64,000 nt of DNA, from assembly GCA_934277435.1 (NCBI GenBank), contig CAKQUE010000001.1, positions 124,001 through 188,000 on the forward strand, in the 5' to 3' direction. Positions 36,287 through 44,612 of the stretch are shown here, one piece after another. The stretch comes from an uncultured Alphaproteobacteria bacterium (GTDB taxonomy: Bacteria > Pseudomonadota > Alphaproteobacteria > RF32 > CAG-239). Under the pieces are notes generated by a model. That model did not search any database and was not told the origin of the DNA. It worked only from the letters and a program-made list of their open reading frames with translations. Positions within the stretch are counted from its first letter, which is position 1. Each line of letters starts with the position of its first letter. A program made the translations under genes and the position numbers.

Positions 36287-36994
36287 ATGAAATCTGTCGA
36301 CACATCTCTTCATCATTATTTTTTTCCAAATATTAATGAAGATGGGTGGAAATTTGTCAGTGTTCTGGCGTTTTTATCAGTAATTTTAGCAATTATTTGG
36401 TTTCCGCTCGGTTGTCTTTCATTTTTAGTAACAATATGGTGTTTTTATAGTTTTCGCGATCCAATTAGAGTTACACCTGTTTTATCAGGTGCGCTAATTG
36501 CTCCGGCTGACGGCTATATCGTAGCTATAAATCGTGAAAAAGGTCCAGATGCCTTGGGTTTGGACCGTAAAAATTATACAAAAGTAAGCCTTTACATCAG
36601 TCCGTTTGATGTAAACATCAACCGTATGCCTATTAAAGGTCTTATTAGTAAAACATTTTATGACGCCGGTAAAAAATTTTCTGGTTCTACTGCTAAAAAT
36701 GATATTAGAAATGAAAGAATGCTGATTGCTATAAAACATAGCAGCGGCATAGAATTTGTGTTGCAGCAAACAGCATTGTTTTGCAGTAAAAGAATTGTCG
36801 ATAATCTAAAAAAAGGCGATGAATTTGCTGCCGGACAGCGCATTGGCTTTATTCGTTTTGGTGGATATGTAGATTTGTATTTACCGGAAAAAATTGAGCC
36901 GCAAGTTTGTATCGGACAGTATTTAATCGGCGGAGAAACCATTGTCGCCGACATAAAATCAGACGCTCCCCGTATTGAAGGAGAAATAAGATAA
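36287..36994 (+). CDS. psd: Phosphatidylserine decarboxylase-like protein, processing Ser replaced by Gly
   Basis: A 235-residue short-type Psd that would make phosphatidylethanolamine. An N-terminal membrane helix pair (VSVLAFLSVILAIIWFPLG and nearby), the conserved IAPADGYI and LYISPFDVNINRMP motifs are present. Near the C-terminus the self-cleavage motif normally reads RFGS, where Ser becomes the pyruvoyl group. Here it is RFGG (190-193), read from the DNA as GGT GGA. That Gly should prevent normal pyruvoyl formation. Apart from this it is full length and next to pssA with a one-base overlap. It may be inactive or use another route; sequencing error is possible. Confidence 0.85.
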   Translation: MKSVDTSLHHYFFPNINEDGWKFVSVLAFLSVILAIIWFPLGCLSFLVTIWCFYSFRDPIRVTPVLSGALIAPADGYIVAINREKGPDALGLDRKNYTKVSLYISPFDVNINRMPIKGLISKTFYDAGKKFSGSTAKNDIRNERMLIAIKHSSGIEFVLQQTALFCSKRIVDNLKKGDEFAAGQRIGFIRFGGYVDLYLPEKIEPQVCIGQYLIGGETIVADIKSDAPRIEGEIR

Positions 36995-37839
36995 TGGCAG
37001 AAACTTATCAAAATAACCGCTCAACAACCGTGCGCAGCGGTATAAAAAAGAAAGCAATCGGTAAATTTAAGGAAGTTCCTTTTCGTAAAATGGCTCCTAA
37101 TATTGTAACATTGATGGCCTTATGCTCAGGTGTTACCACAATCAAATTTGCAATTATGCAAAATTGGACATTTGCAATAGTCTGCTTGTTTTTAGCTTGC
37201 GTTTTTGATGGTTTGGACGGCCGTGTGGCCCGTAAGTTAAAAGCCTCATCAAAATTCGGCGCCGAATTGGATTCATTATCCGACTTTGTTAGTTTCGGCG
37301 TAGCTCCGGCTATATTGATGTATCAATGGTGCTTAAACTCCATTCCTCATTGGGGTTGGATTTTTACGCTGATGTTCGCTGCCGGTATGGCTATGCGATT
37401 GGCACGTTTTAATACTATGCTGGAAGACGCAACCGTTCCGGAATATTGGTCACACTATTTTGTCGGGGTTCCGGCTCCTATGGCTGCTGCAATTGCAGTT
37501 ATGCCGCTGCTGATTTCATTTGCATATCCGGAATATGATTTTATTTTGCGTAACAAATATTTGTGCAGTGCCATAATCATTTTGGTAGCGTACTTAATGG
37601 TTAGCCGTATTCCAACTTTGTCACTCAAAAAAACACGCATTAATGCAGACTATTTCTTGCCTTTAATGGTGTTGTTTGCTTTGTTTGTAAGCTGTTTATT
37701 AACTCAGCCTTGGCTGACATTGGGATTGTTTACTTTAGCTTATTTATTGACAATTCCATTTACGGTTATCAAATTTTTGCATGACAAACGTACCTATGAA
37801 AAAAACTTAAAAACATATAAGCCAGAAATTAAAGCCTAA
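36994..37839 (+). CDS. pssA: CDP-diacylglycerol-serine O-phosphatidyltransferase
   Basis: A 281-residue membrane enzyme that joins CDP-diacylglycerol and serine, the step before Psd. The CDP-alcohol phosphatidyltransferase signature (DGx2ARx8Gx3Dx3D) appears as DGLDGRVARKLKASSKFG followed by AELDSLSDF at about 71-100. About eight hydrophobic segments follow. The start overlaps the psd stop by one base, so both are translated together. A strong hairpin terminates the unit. In most alphaproteobacteria psd-pssA adjoin in this order. Confidence 0.95.
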   Translation: MAETYQNNRSTTVRSGIKKKAIGKFKEVPFRKMAPNIVTLMALCSGVTTIKFAIMQNWTFAIVCLFLACVFDGLDGRVARKLKASSKFGAELDSLSDFVSFGVAPAILMYQWCLNSIPHWGWIFTLMFAAGMAMRLARFNTMLEDATVPEYWSHYFVGVPAPMAAAIAVMPLLISFAYPEYDFILRNKYLCSAIIILVAYLMVSRIPTLSLKKTRINADYFLPLMVLFALFVSCLLTQPWLTLGLFTLAYLLTIPFTVIKFLHDKRTYEKNLKTYKPEIKA

Positions 37840-37849
37840 TTTAAGCAGA

Positions 37850-37890
37850 CAAAAACAGCCTTAGTTATAAAACTAAGGCTGTTTTTTAGT
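37850..37890. terminator. Bidirectional terminator
   Basis: A perfect 14-bp stem AAACAGCCTTAGTT (37853-37866) / AACTAAGGCTGTTT (37871-37884) followed by TTTTT, between pssA and the converging unknown gene. Confidence 0.88.
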
Positions 37891-38850
37891 TTAATCCAAA
37901 TTATAGTCACGGGTAAAGCTATAAATTTCAGCATCGCTGAAAACTTTAGGCAGAATAAAAGATGTGTACTTAGGCATTTGCATTTTTTCTATGTTCAACC
38001 TAAAGACTTTTTCGTCAGAATATTCTTCATGGAAATGTTCAAACGGATCCAGTTTGCCTTTGCAAATCAGATTATAATCTTGTGCAAAAACTCGCAATAT
38101 GTCACGCACAACATAATTAAGATACTGACGCAGCAAAATATTCATTTTTGGAGGAAGATACTCGTTAAGCAAATCATCTACTTCCCAAAACATTTGCATA
38201 GCCGGACTTTCCTTGTCAAGAGGCATCTTCTCATCACCATACCATGGTCCGGGAAGACCAAACTTTATGGCCGATAAGCCAACATTCAAACAGTCATCCA
38301 TATTCACGTGACGCTTATATATACGCTCGGCAATCCGGCAAAGAATCATCATCAGCTTTAAGCGTTGCTCATATTCCGGAGTCTTTTCTCCCTTAAAAAT
38401 GTGAAGACCAAGGTAGCACCGTAAATCCACATTCAAGCCAGTACACCCATAATACAGCATAATCGTAGGCAAAAAAGAATCCAAAGCAGAAATAACAGCC
38501 TTATTGACAGTATCAATATGTTCTTGTTGTTTACTGTTAATCTCATCGCCAGCATCTACCTTTTTTTTGATGTGTGCAGGATACTCTTTCTTTGGAACTT
38601 CAAAAAGCTTTTTTCCATTCAGAACCGCAGAAGTTATAAAGCCGATTTCGTTATTCTTAGAACCCCAGACATAGACGATATCCAACTTAAAGGTCTGCCA
38701 TGGAAACATAAAAGGCATTTTACCGGCATAATATTGCTTGCTGATAAAAATTTCTTTTTCATTTTTATCCAGAGGATACAGTTTCCAGCCACCAGCTACA
38801 GATTTAATCTTTTTAATCGCATAGCTTTTATCAATAATAAAAATATTCAT
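37891..38850 (-). CDS. Unknown 319-residue cytosolic protein
   Basis: Not recognised. There is no signal peptide or membrane helix. The protein opens with IFIIDKSYAIKKIKS and has a conserved-looking central part with two cysteines (MLYYGCTGLNVDLRCYLG, then MDDCLNVG) and Trp/Tyr-rich patches (GPWYGDEKMP). The C-terminal half is helical and charged. No metal or nucleotide motif stands out. It is a single-gene unit with the repeat hairpin at 38940 about 90 bases upstream and the terminator shared with pssA downstream. Confidence 0.6.
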   Translation of the reverse strand: MNIFIIDKSYAIKKIKSVAGGWKLYPLDKNEKEIFISKQYYAGKMPFMFPWQTFKLDIVYVWGSKNNEIGFITSAVLNGKKLFEVPKKEYPAHIKKKVDAGDEINSKQQEHIDTVNKAVISALDSFLPTIMLYYGCTGLNVDLRCYLGLHIFKGEKTPEYEQRLKLMMILCRIAERIYKRHVNMDDCLNVGLSAIKFGLPGPWYGDEKMPLDKESPAMQMFWEVDDLLNEYLPPKMNILLRQYLNYVVRDILRVFAQDYNLICKGKLDPFEHFHEEYSDEKVFRLNIEKMQMPKYTSFILPKVFSDAEIYSFTRDYNLD

Positions 38851-38937
38851 AATAAAAAGTATTAGTTAATAATAAAATTTGTGATTTATTATAGTTTTGT
38901 TATAATAAATGTAAATAAATTTTTACTCTAAAATGTC

Positions 38938-38985
38938 TAAAAAACCGCATTATTCCCTCAAAAAAGAAGAACAATGCGGTAGTTT
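38938..38985. repeat. Hairpin element copy 2 (ACCGCATT/AATGCGGT)
   Basis: Stem ACCGCATT (38943-38950) / AATGCGGT (38972-38979) around an A-rich loop. It matches the copy at 26519-26557 at most positions, including the AAAAAAGAAG loop. It lies in the 200-base gap between the two minus-strand genes; otherwise that gap is empty. Confidence 0.6.
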
Positions 38986-39048
38986 TCTGACATTAAAATT
39001 TATATTTGTATAACACTTATAATTACTGTTGTCAGACCACAAAATCGC

Positions 39049-39330
39049 TTACAAAACACCGCCGGTGTGCAGACAATAATCATGATTTTGCAGATTATAG
39101 TTTTTATAAACCTCACACTCGCTGCAAATACAGCCTTTATCCTGATAAATACAATTACTCTTTTCAAACGCACAATAAAGTTTTTCATAATGCTGCATAT
39201 TTTGTAAATTTTCCAAAGATTTCAAAAAATTCTCCGGCGCGTTTTTCAGTTTGCAATGCTCTGTATATGACGGACAAGTCATACAACGGCAAAGTTTAAT
39301 ATTTTCTGTGGTTTTATCTACTTTTTGCAT
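39049..39330 (-). CDS. Cysteine-rich small protein (DUF2769-like)
   Basis: About 93 residues with eleven cysteines in ordered clusters: LCRCMTCPSYTEHC, YCAFEKSNC, GCICSECEVY and DYC. This alternation resembles the DUF2769 family of presumed metal or Fe-S proteins. The start at 39330 has AAGGAGG 6 bases upstream; the six codons before it are dropped. No membrane segment. It stands alone between the acylphosphatase gene (about 50 bases downstream on the same strand) and an empty gap. The exact metal and role are unknown. Confidence 0.7.
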   Translation of the reverse strand: MQKVDKTTENIKLCRCMTCPSYTEHCKLKNAPENFLKSLENLQNMQHYEKLYCAFEKSNCIYQDKGCICSECEVYKNYNLQNHDYCLHTGGVL

Positions 39331-39399
39331 TTCTGCCTCCTTTTTCATTCAGCAGAAAATATATGCTTTAATTTGTGATAAAAAACCTGACTTACAGTT

Positions 39400-39681
39400 C
39401 TATAAACGTTTAAATACACCGTTCTCCGGCGCCGGAAAATACGAAATAAACTCCGGTGAATTTTTTACGCTGTCAACTCTGGCAAACATAGGACCTTTAT
39501 ATAAAGATATTTCAAGCTGGCGCAGTTTATCTTCTACACTTTCAGCCAAAACCAGCACATCTCCACTAGGTAGATTACAAACATAACCAGAAATTCCGCC
39601 AATTTCAGAAACGCGGCGCAGGGTCCAAAAGCGAAAACCAACGCCCTGAACCCTGCCGCTGATTAAAAAGCATTTTAACAT
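39400..39681 (-). CDS. acyP: Acylphosphatase
   Basis: A 93-residue enzyme that hydrolyses acyl phosphates. The fold starts with the loop SGRVQGVGFRFW, which holds the phosphate-binding Arg, and GYVCNLPSGDVLV supplies the catalytic Asn. Length and both motifs match the family. It is the last gene of the operon starting with the pentapeptide-repeat protein and overlaps the preceding ATP12-type gene by one base. Confidence 0.93.
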   Translation of the reverse strand: MLKCFLISGRVQGVGFRFWTLRRVSEIGGISGYVCNLPSGDVLVLAESVEDKLRQLEISLYKGPMFARVDSVKNSPEFISYFPAPENGVFKRL

Positions 39682-40181
39682 TATTTTTTACCGTGCAAAA
39701 ATTCTTCTATTTCTAAAAGTTCATTTTTCACGCATTGACGTCCTTGCTCCGCCTCTTCGTCAACTCCCCACGACTTACTTTGATATAATTCTTCTAAATA
39801 AGCTAGTTCAAAAGCCTCTGAAGCAGTTATTTTCTTTTCAGCAAAAGCCAGAGCCAGCAAAGGAGATTTTAGACGCACAGCGGCCAAATAATAAGCTGTA
39901 AGCGTTTTTAAACTCATTTTTTCTAAAATTTCCGTAAAACCGGCGCGGTTATTTTCATTTTGCGGCGGCGGAGTTAAACCGTCGGTTTCTTTTAAGGTGA
40001 TTTGGAAACGATTATTAAGCCATTTCAAAACCGGAAGCCATTTTTCAGTTTGCAATGACTTAATGTCATCATTAGCACTCCAAAACAAAATAACATCTGT
40101 CAAAGAAAACTCCACCAGTTTTTCGATAACTTCGGAACGATGCTCTTTTATTTCTTTTTCCGCTTGCTTAAAGTCCAGCAT
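39681..40181 (-). CDS. ATP12-type F1-ATPase assembly chaperone (short)
   Basis: A 166-residue protein like ATP12, the factor that helps assemble the F1 alpha/beta ring in mitochondria and alphaproteobacteria. The signature near the end (SWGVDEEAEQGR) and FSLTDVILFWSANDD near residue 25 fit the family. The N-terminal half of typical members (about 230-260 residues) is missing, so it is either a shortened form or a start further upstream is hidden in the asmA end. It overlaps both neighbours by one base. Confidence 0.78.
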   Translation of the reverse strand: MLDFKQAEKEIKEHRSEVIEKLVEFSLTDVILFWSANDDIKSLQTEKWLPVLKWLNNRFQITLKETDGLTPPPQNENNRAGFTEILEKMSLKTLTAYYLAAVRLKSPLLALAFAEKKITASEAFELAYLEELYQSKSWGVDEEAEQGRQCVKNELLEIEEFLHGKK

Positions 40182-41995
40182 TATTTTACCAAACCTTTCA
40201 AAAGACTACCGGCTTGATTGCCTAAATCTTTTACAGCAGCTTTAGTATCGGTCAATGATTTTTTAACCGCGTCTTTAGTATCTGAATAGTTTTTTGTTGC
40301 ATCATCTTTAATACCGCCTTCTGCAGCCTTAAAATGGTTGGCATATGATGTTCCTTGTAATGCGGTGTGGCAAGGAGAAGAATCTGCGCTCAAAATCATA
40401 TCTCCGGCATTATATATGCCTCCGGTGGCAATAATACCAACCACAGCTTTAGCAGTCTGAGTTTTATTTATTCCAACGCTAGGTTTTGACATAGTGCCGC
40501 CAATACTCAGTAGTGAGCCTAAAACCGATGATACATTGGTATCATTGATACGTCCGGAAAACGGCTGCAAATCTAAATCTAATTTTTCAGTATAAAGATT
40601 GGCGTTTCCATCTACAACAACATAAAAATCATTGGCATCAACCACTATTCCTTTAGGAAATTCAGCTACACCTTTTTTAATATCACTGCGCACAACCGCA
40701 CAATTCAAATTCAAATCTTTATTGACTATATTCAGTTTCAAATTATTCAAAATTTGAACAATTATATTACCTTGCAGGCGTTCCAAACTCTTAATATTCA
40801 TAACCGATGGATCAATAATGGCCACAACTTGACCATCCATATTGGCCAAATATTGATCGGTATCAGAACCAGAGGTGTTAAGTTTGATATTAAAATCAGT
40901 TTTACCACCATTTTTAACATACAAAACTTCATTACCTGAATCCGCAAAATCCTTGTTTAGTTTTTGTAAAACAATGCCATTTCCGTTTAAATCAATATTC
41001 ATATTTTTGGCGTTAGCATTGAGGGTTGCCATACCTTTAATAACACCATCACCGCCGCTGATATTTTTTATATCAGCTTTAAATACACCGTTTTTCAAAG
41101 CTAAATCGGTTAAAATATTTGTTAAAGTCATGTCCGGCGTAACATTAACTGTTTTCAAATCAATATTAACATCAGCATTTACAGACTTTAAAACATCATA
41201 CGGAATTGGAGTATTTTTTATCAATTCATTAGCTCGCGCTTCCGAAATTAACCAGTTATTTTCAGCTGTTTTTGCTGAGCTAAATTCATACACATTCAAA
41301 TTATCACTGGCGGCATTCAGCTTTAAATACGGTGTTTTACCGGTTAAATCAGCTGAAACATTGCCATTGATTTTATTTGTTTTATAAGTGATTTCATAAG
41401 TACCCTCAGAAGTCAGGCCTTTAGTAATTCCCTTAACTCCACCGGCATAATTCAAAGTATAGCCTAAAGCGTTTACCTGCAGTTTGGCGTCAACATCATT
41501 ATATTCTGAATCTTGAATAGACTTAAATGAAGACGTTGTGCCGTTTCCGGTAATTTGAATACCAGAAACCACCGTATCAAAGCTTAAATTTATTGGAGAG
41601 TCAAAGCTATTTGTGCCTACAGTAAAATCTTTAATTTCTACGCTGTCTTTATCACTATAAAAAACGTTTGTGTTAGAAGTTTTAACTGTATCTACCACTA
41701 TTTCCTTTTTTAAAAGCGGCAACAAAGAAAATTGCACTTGAGCTTGGCCTATTTGCGCAACCGGTTGATTATTTTCGGCTTGTGCAATAGAAACATCATT
41801 TAACTCAATACTTGGTTTAAGTGAAACACCAATTTTTAAATCACCGTTAATTTTAACAATCATATTTGCATATTTAAGCGCCAAAGCTTCAATTTGCGGT
41901 TTATAATTGTTAAAATTGGCTAACTTCAAAAAGGTAATTAAACCAATTAAAGGAACAAAAATGATTATTGCTAAAACTATTAAAAATTTTTTCAT
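40181..41995 (-). CDS. AsmA-family inner-membrane protein
   Basis: A 604-residue protein with one N-terminal membrane helix (FLIVLAIIIFVPLIGLITFL) and a long periplasmic beta-rich body of AsmA/YhjG type, including LKIGVSLKPSIELNDVSIAQ and the repeated asmA-like strands. The C-terminal Lys/Asp-rich tail (about 560-604) is helical. AsmA-like proteins are thought to carry lipids between membranes. It overlaps the RluC-type gene by 4 bases and the ATP12-type gene by one, inside the seven-gene operon. Confidence 0.88.
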   Translation of the reverse strand: MKKFLIVLAIIIFVPLIGLITFLKLANFNNYKPQIEALALKYANMIVKINGDLKIGVSLKPSIELNDVSIAQAENNQPVAQIGQAQVQFSLLPLLKKEIVVDTVKTSNTNVFYSDKDSVEIKDFTVGTNSFDSPINLSFDTVVSGIQITGNGTTSSFKSIQDSEYNDVDAKLQVNALGYTLNYAGGVKGITKGLTSEGTYEITYKTNKINGNVSADLTGKTPYLKLNAASDNLNVYEFSSAKTAENNWLISEARANELIKNTPIPYDVLKSVNADVNIDLKTVNVTPDMTLTNILTDLALKNGVFKADIKNISGGDGVIKGMATLNANAKNMNIDLNGNGIVLQKLNKDFADSGNEVLYVKNGGKTDFNIKLNTSGSDTDQYLANMDGQVVAIIDPSVMNIKSLERLQGNIIVQILNNLKLNIVNKDLNLNCAVVRSDIKKGVAEFPKGIVVDANDFYVVVDGNANLYTEKLDLDLQPFSGRINDTNVSSVLGSLLSIGGTMSKPSVGINKTQTAKAVVGIIATGGIYNAGDMILSADSSPCHTALQGTSYANHFKAAEGGIKDDATKNYSDTKDAVKKSLTDTKAAVKDLGNQAGSLLKGLVK

Positions 41996-42921
41996 TTTTT
42001 ATACTCCAATCCAAAAAATTCACAAGCTTCTTTATAATACTTTGGTAATTCGGCGCATATTATCGTCTTTTTACCATATATAACGGATAAATCTATTTTA
42101 TACGCATGTAAATATAGTTTATCTGTAACTTCTTTTAAACGGACACGTTCCGTTCCATAATATTTATTATCACCTAAAATAGGGCAGCCTATTGCTTCTA
42201 AATGCGCGCGAATCTGATGAGTTCGGCCGGTAAGCGGAGAAGCAGCCAACAAAGCATATTTTTTAGCCGCACTATCTAAGACCTCATAAGTTGTAACAGC
42301 TTTTTTACCACCCTTTACAACTTCCATTTTTTCACCGACTTTTTCCAACGGCAAGTTTATTTCTCCGCTTAACTGCTGCGGACAACCGCGCACTAAAGCT
42401 AAATATGTTTTTTGTAAACTGTGTTCTCTAAAAGCTTTAGTTAATATTTCGGCAGACTTCCGATTGCGCGCCAACAATAAAATTCCGCTGGTTTCTTTAT
42501 CTATACGATGCACTAATTTTGGTTTTTCATTGTTTTCAAACTTTAATGCCTCTAAAAATCCATCAATATGACGAGATGTATTGGTTCCGCCCTGCACAGC
42601 TAAACCAGATGGTTTATTGAGAGCTATAATATCTTTATCTTTGTAAATAACTAAAGACATTATATAATCTGCGTCATTTTTACTGATATTATCAGCTGTT
42701 TTAACGGCTTTTTCATTATCCAAAGGAGGTAAGCGCAATTCTTGCCCCGTGGTTAATCTAGTAGATGTTTCTGCTCTTTTGCCGTCTACTTTTATTTGTT
42801 TAGTACGCAAAAGTTTTTGCAAACGCCCTAAGCTCAAAGAAGGGTATTCACGCAAAAACCAACGGTTAAGCCTTATGCCGTCATCTTCTGCTTTTATTTT
42901 AACTATTGTTACGCCTGACAT
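41992..42921 (-). CDS. Ribosomal large subunit pseudouridine synthase (RluC/RluD family)
   Basis: About 309 residues. The N-terminal S4 domain (RLNRWFLREYPSLSLGRLQK) binds RNA, and the catalytic Asp is in KLVHRIDKETSGILLLARN. LTGRTHQIRAHL is the family C-motif. The start is set at the ATG at 42921, 8 bases after AAAGGTGG; a GTG four codons earlier overlaps the previous gene. RluC versus RluD cannot be told from sequence alone by eye; the S4 domain and length favour RluC. Overlaps asmA by 4 bases. Confidence 0.9.
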   Translation of the reverse strand: MSGVTIVKIKAEDDGIRLNRWFLREYPSLSLGRLQKLLRTKQIKVDGKRAETSTRLTTGQELRLPPLDNEKAVKTADNISKNDADYIMSLVIYKDKDIIALNKPSGLAVQGGTNTSRHIDGFLEALKFENNEKPKLVHRIDKETSGILLLARNRKSAEILTKAFREHSLQKTYLALVRGCPQQLSGEINLPLEKVGEKMEVVKGGKKAVTTYEVLDSAAKKYALLAASPLTGRTHQIRAHLEAIGCPILGDNKYYGTERVRLKEVTDKLYLHAYKIDLSVIYGKKTIICAELPKYYKEACEFFGLEYKK

Positions 42922-42922
42922 T

Positions 42923-43300
42923 TTATCTACCACCTTTTTTCTTTGTGTTAACTTTGCCTATTGTTCTGGGAATATAATACTTTTGTTTTATATTTTTAGG
43001 TTTTGCTAAATCCGGAAATTTCATTTTACACCTGATTTTTTCAGCAGCGCTATTCAAATTTTCAGCTTTTATTTCATCAAACAGCGGTCCAATTTTGCGC
43101 TGTTTCGGTAATGGAGAATTTACAATTTCATACTGCTTTAAATTTTTCTTTTCCTCATCAGATAATTTTTTATAATCTTCTTTAGAAATATGAATTTCCA
43201 GCCCTACATGATTTTCTTCAAGACTTGGAATAATATCGCATTCCTGCAGCTTGCGAAAAACATTATAGCTAACACATATTTTATAGATATACTCAGCCAT
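42923..43300 (-). CDS. Unknown 125-residue basic protein
   Basis: Not recognised. It has no signal or membrane segment and ends in a basic KKKGGR tail. The first part (EYIYKICVSYNVFRKLQECD) is possibly a small beta-alpha domain. It overlaps the end of rarA by 8 bases and is followed, after one base, by the RluC-type ATG, so it sits inside the operon and must be translated with its neighbours. A role in ribosome or DNA maintenance would fit the context but is not shown. Confidence 0.6.
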   Translation of the reverse strand: MAEYIYKICVSYNVFRKLQECDIIPSLEENHVGLEIHISKEDYKKLSDEEKKNLKQYEIVNSPLPKQRKIGPLFDEIKAENLNSAAEKIRCKMKFPDLAKPKNIKQKYYIPRTIGKVNTKKKGGR

Positions 43301-44612
43301 TTTTTTCTTTCATTTTAGCTTGTTTTTCTTTGCGCAGCCTGTCAAAATATTCTATACGTTTTTTAATTTCACGCTCAAAACCACGGTCTACCGGATTATA
43401 GTATTTTGAACGACTCATACCGTCAGGAAAATAATTTTGACCAGAAAAGCCATCTTCTAAATCTTGGTCATATATATAGTCTTTTTTATACCCTAAATCT
43501 TTCATCAATTTAGTAGGAGCGTTCAAAATATGTTTTGGCGGCATCAATGAACCTGTTTGCCGAGCCGCGTCAAATGCTTTATGCATCGCCTTATACACAC
43601 TTGCAGATTTAGGAGCTGTTGCTAAATAAGCGGTTAATTGCATAATAGCTAGTTCTCCTTCTGGCGAACCCAAGCGCTCATAAGTTTCACTACAAGCAAT
43701 CGCTTGACTGACGGCGTTAGGGTCGGCTAAAGAAACATCTTCAACAGAAAATCTTAACAACCGGCGCAAAATGTAGCGCGGGTCTTCTCCAGCCACAAGC
43801 ATTCTGGCCACCCAATATAGGGCAGCGTCAACATCTGAACCTCGTAAAGATTTATGCACGGCGGAAATTAAATTATAGTGACCGTCTCTGCCTTTGTCAT
43901 ATATAGGCGCTCGAGAGCGAATAATATTTAAAATCTGCTCTTTGTTAAAAGTTTCGCCATTTTGCGCATATGACCAAATATTTTCTGCAATATTCAAAAT
44001 ATAGCGGCCGTCGCCGTCGGCTATTTCCTTTATAAAATCACGAGCTTCTTCATCAACAGGTAATTTTCGTCCTTCTTCTTTTTCGGCTCTTTCCAATAAA
44101 ATTTCAAAATCATCAGGAGTAAGGCGATTAAGCACAAACACCTGACAACGTGAAAGTAAAGCTGAATTTAGTTCAAACGAAGGATTTTCGGTCGTCGCGC
44201 CAACCAAAATAACCGTACCATCTTCAACATACGGCAAAAAACCATCTTGCTGAGATTTATTAAAACGATGAATTTCATCTACAAAAAGTAAAGTTCCTTT
44301 ACCTTGATTGGCCCTACGCTCCTGTGCATATTGAAAAACACGCTTTAAATCAGCCACACCAGAAAAAACTGCTGATATCTGTTCAAAATAAAGATTTGTA
44401 TATTCTGCTATCAAGCGAGCAATGGTGGTTTTTCCACACCCTGGAGGTCCCCACAGAATAAAGGAGCTGATTTTTCCTGACTTAAGCATACGACCTAAAG
44501 GAGCGTCTGCGCCAACAATTTGATTTTGTCCGACAACTTCTTCTAATTTTGTTGGCCGCAACCTATCTGCTAAAGGTCTTTTAATTTTATTTGAAAAAAG
44601 CGTATCTTCCAT
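43293..44612 (-). CDS. rarA: Replication-associated recombination ATPase RarA/MgsA
   Basis: A 439-residue AAA+ protein that acts at stalled forks. Walker A is GPPGCGKTTIARL, Walker B region DEIHRFNKSQQDGFLPYVED, sensor I VGATTENPSFELNSALLSR. The C-terminal RarA domain with GSDVDAALYWVARML is present. Length and motifs are normal. The ATG overlaps the pentapeptide gene's stop by one base. Its position in an operon starting with a pentapeptide-repeat protein links it to DNA stress. Confidence 0.95.
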   Translation of the reverse strand: MEDTLFSNKIKRPLADRLRPTKLEEVVGQNQIVGADAPLGRMLKSGKISSFILWGPPGCGKTTIARLIAEYTNLYFEQISAVFSGVADLKRVFQYAQERRANQGKGTLLFVDEIHRFNKSQQDGFLPYVEDGTVILVGATTENPSFELNSALLSRCQVFVLNRLTPDDFEILLERAEKEEGRKLPVDEEARDFIKEIADGDGRYILNIAENIWSYAQNGETFNKEQILNIIRSRAPIYDKGRDGHYNLISAVHKSLRGSDVDAALYWVARMLVAGEDPRYILRRLLRFSVEDVSLADPNAVSQAIACSETYERLGSPEGELAIMQLTAYLATAPKSASVYKAMHKAFDAARQTGSLMPPKHILNAPTKLMKDLGYKKDYIYDQDLEDGFSGQNYFPDGMSRSKYYNPVDRGFEREIKKRIEYFDRLRKEKQAKMKEKNG

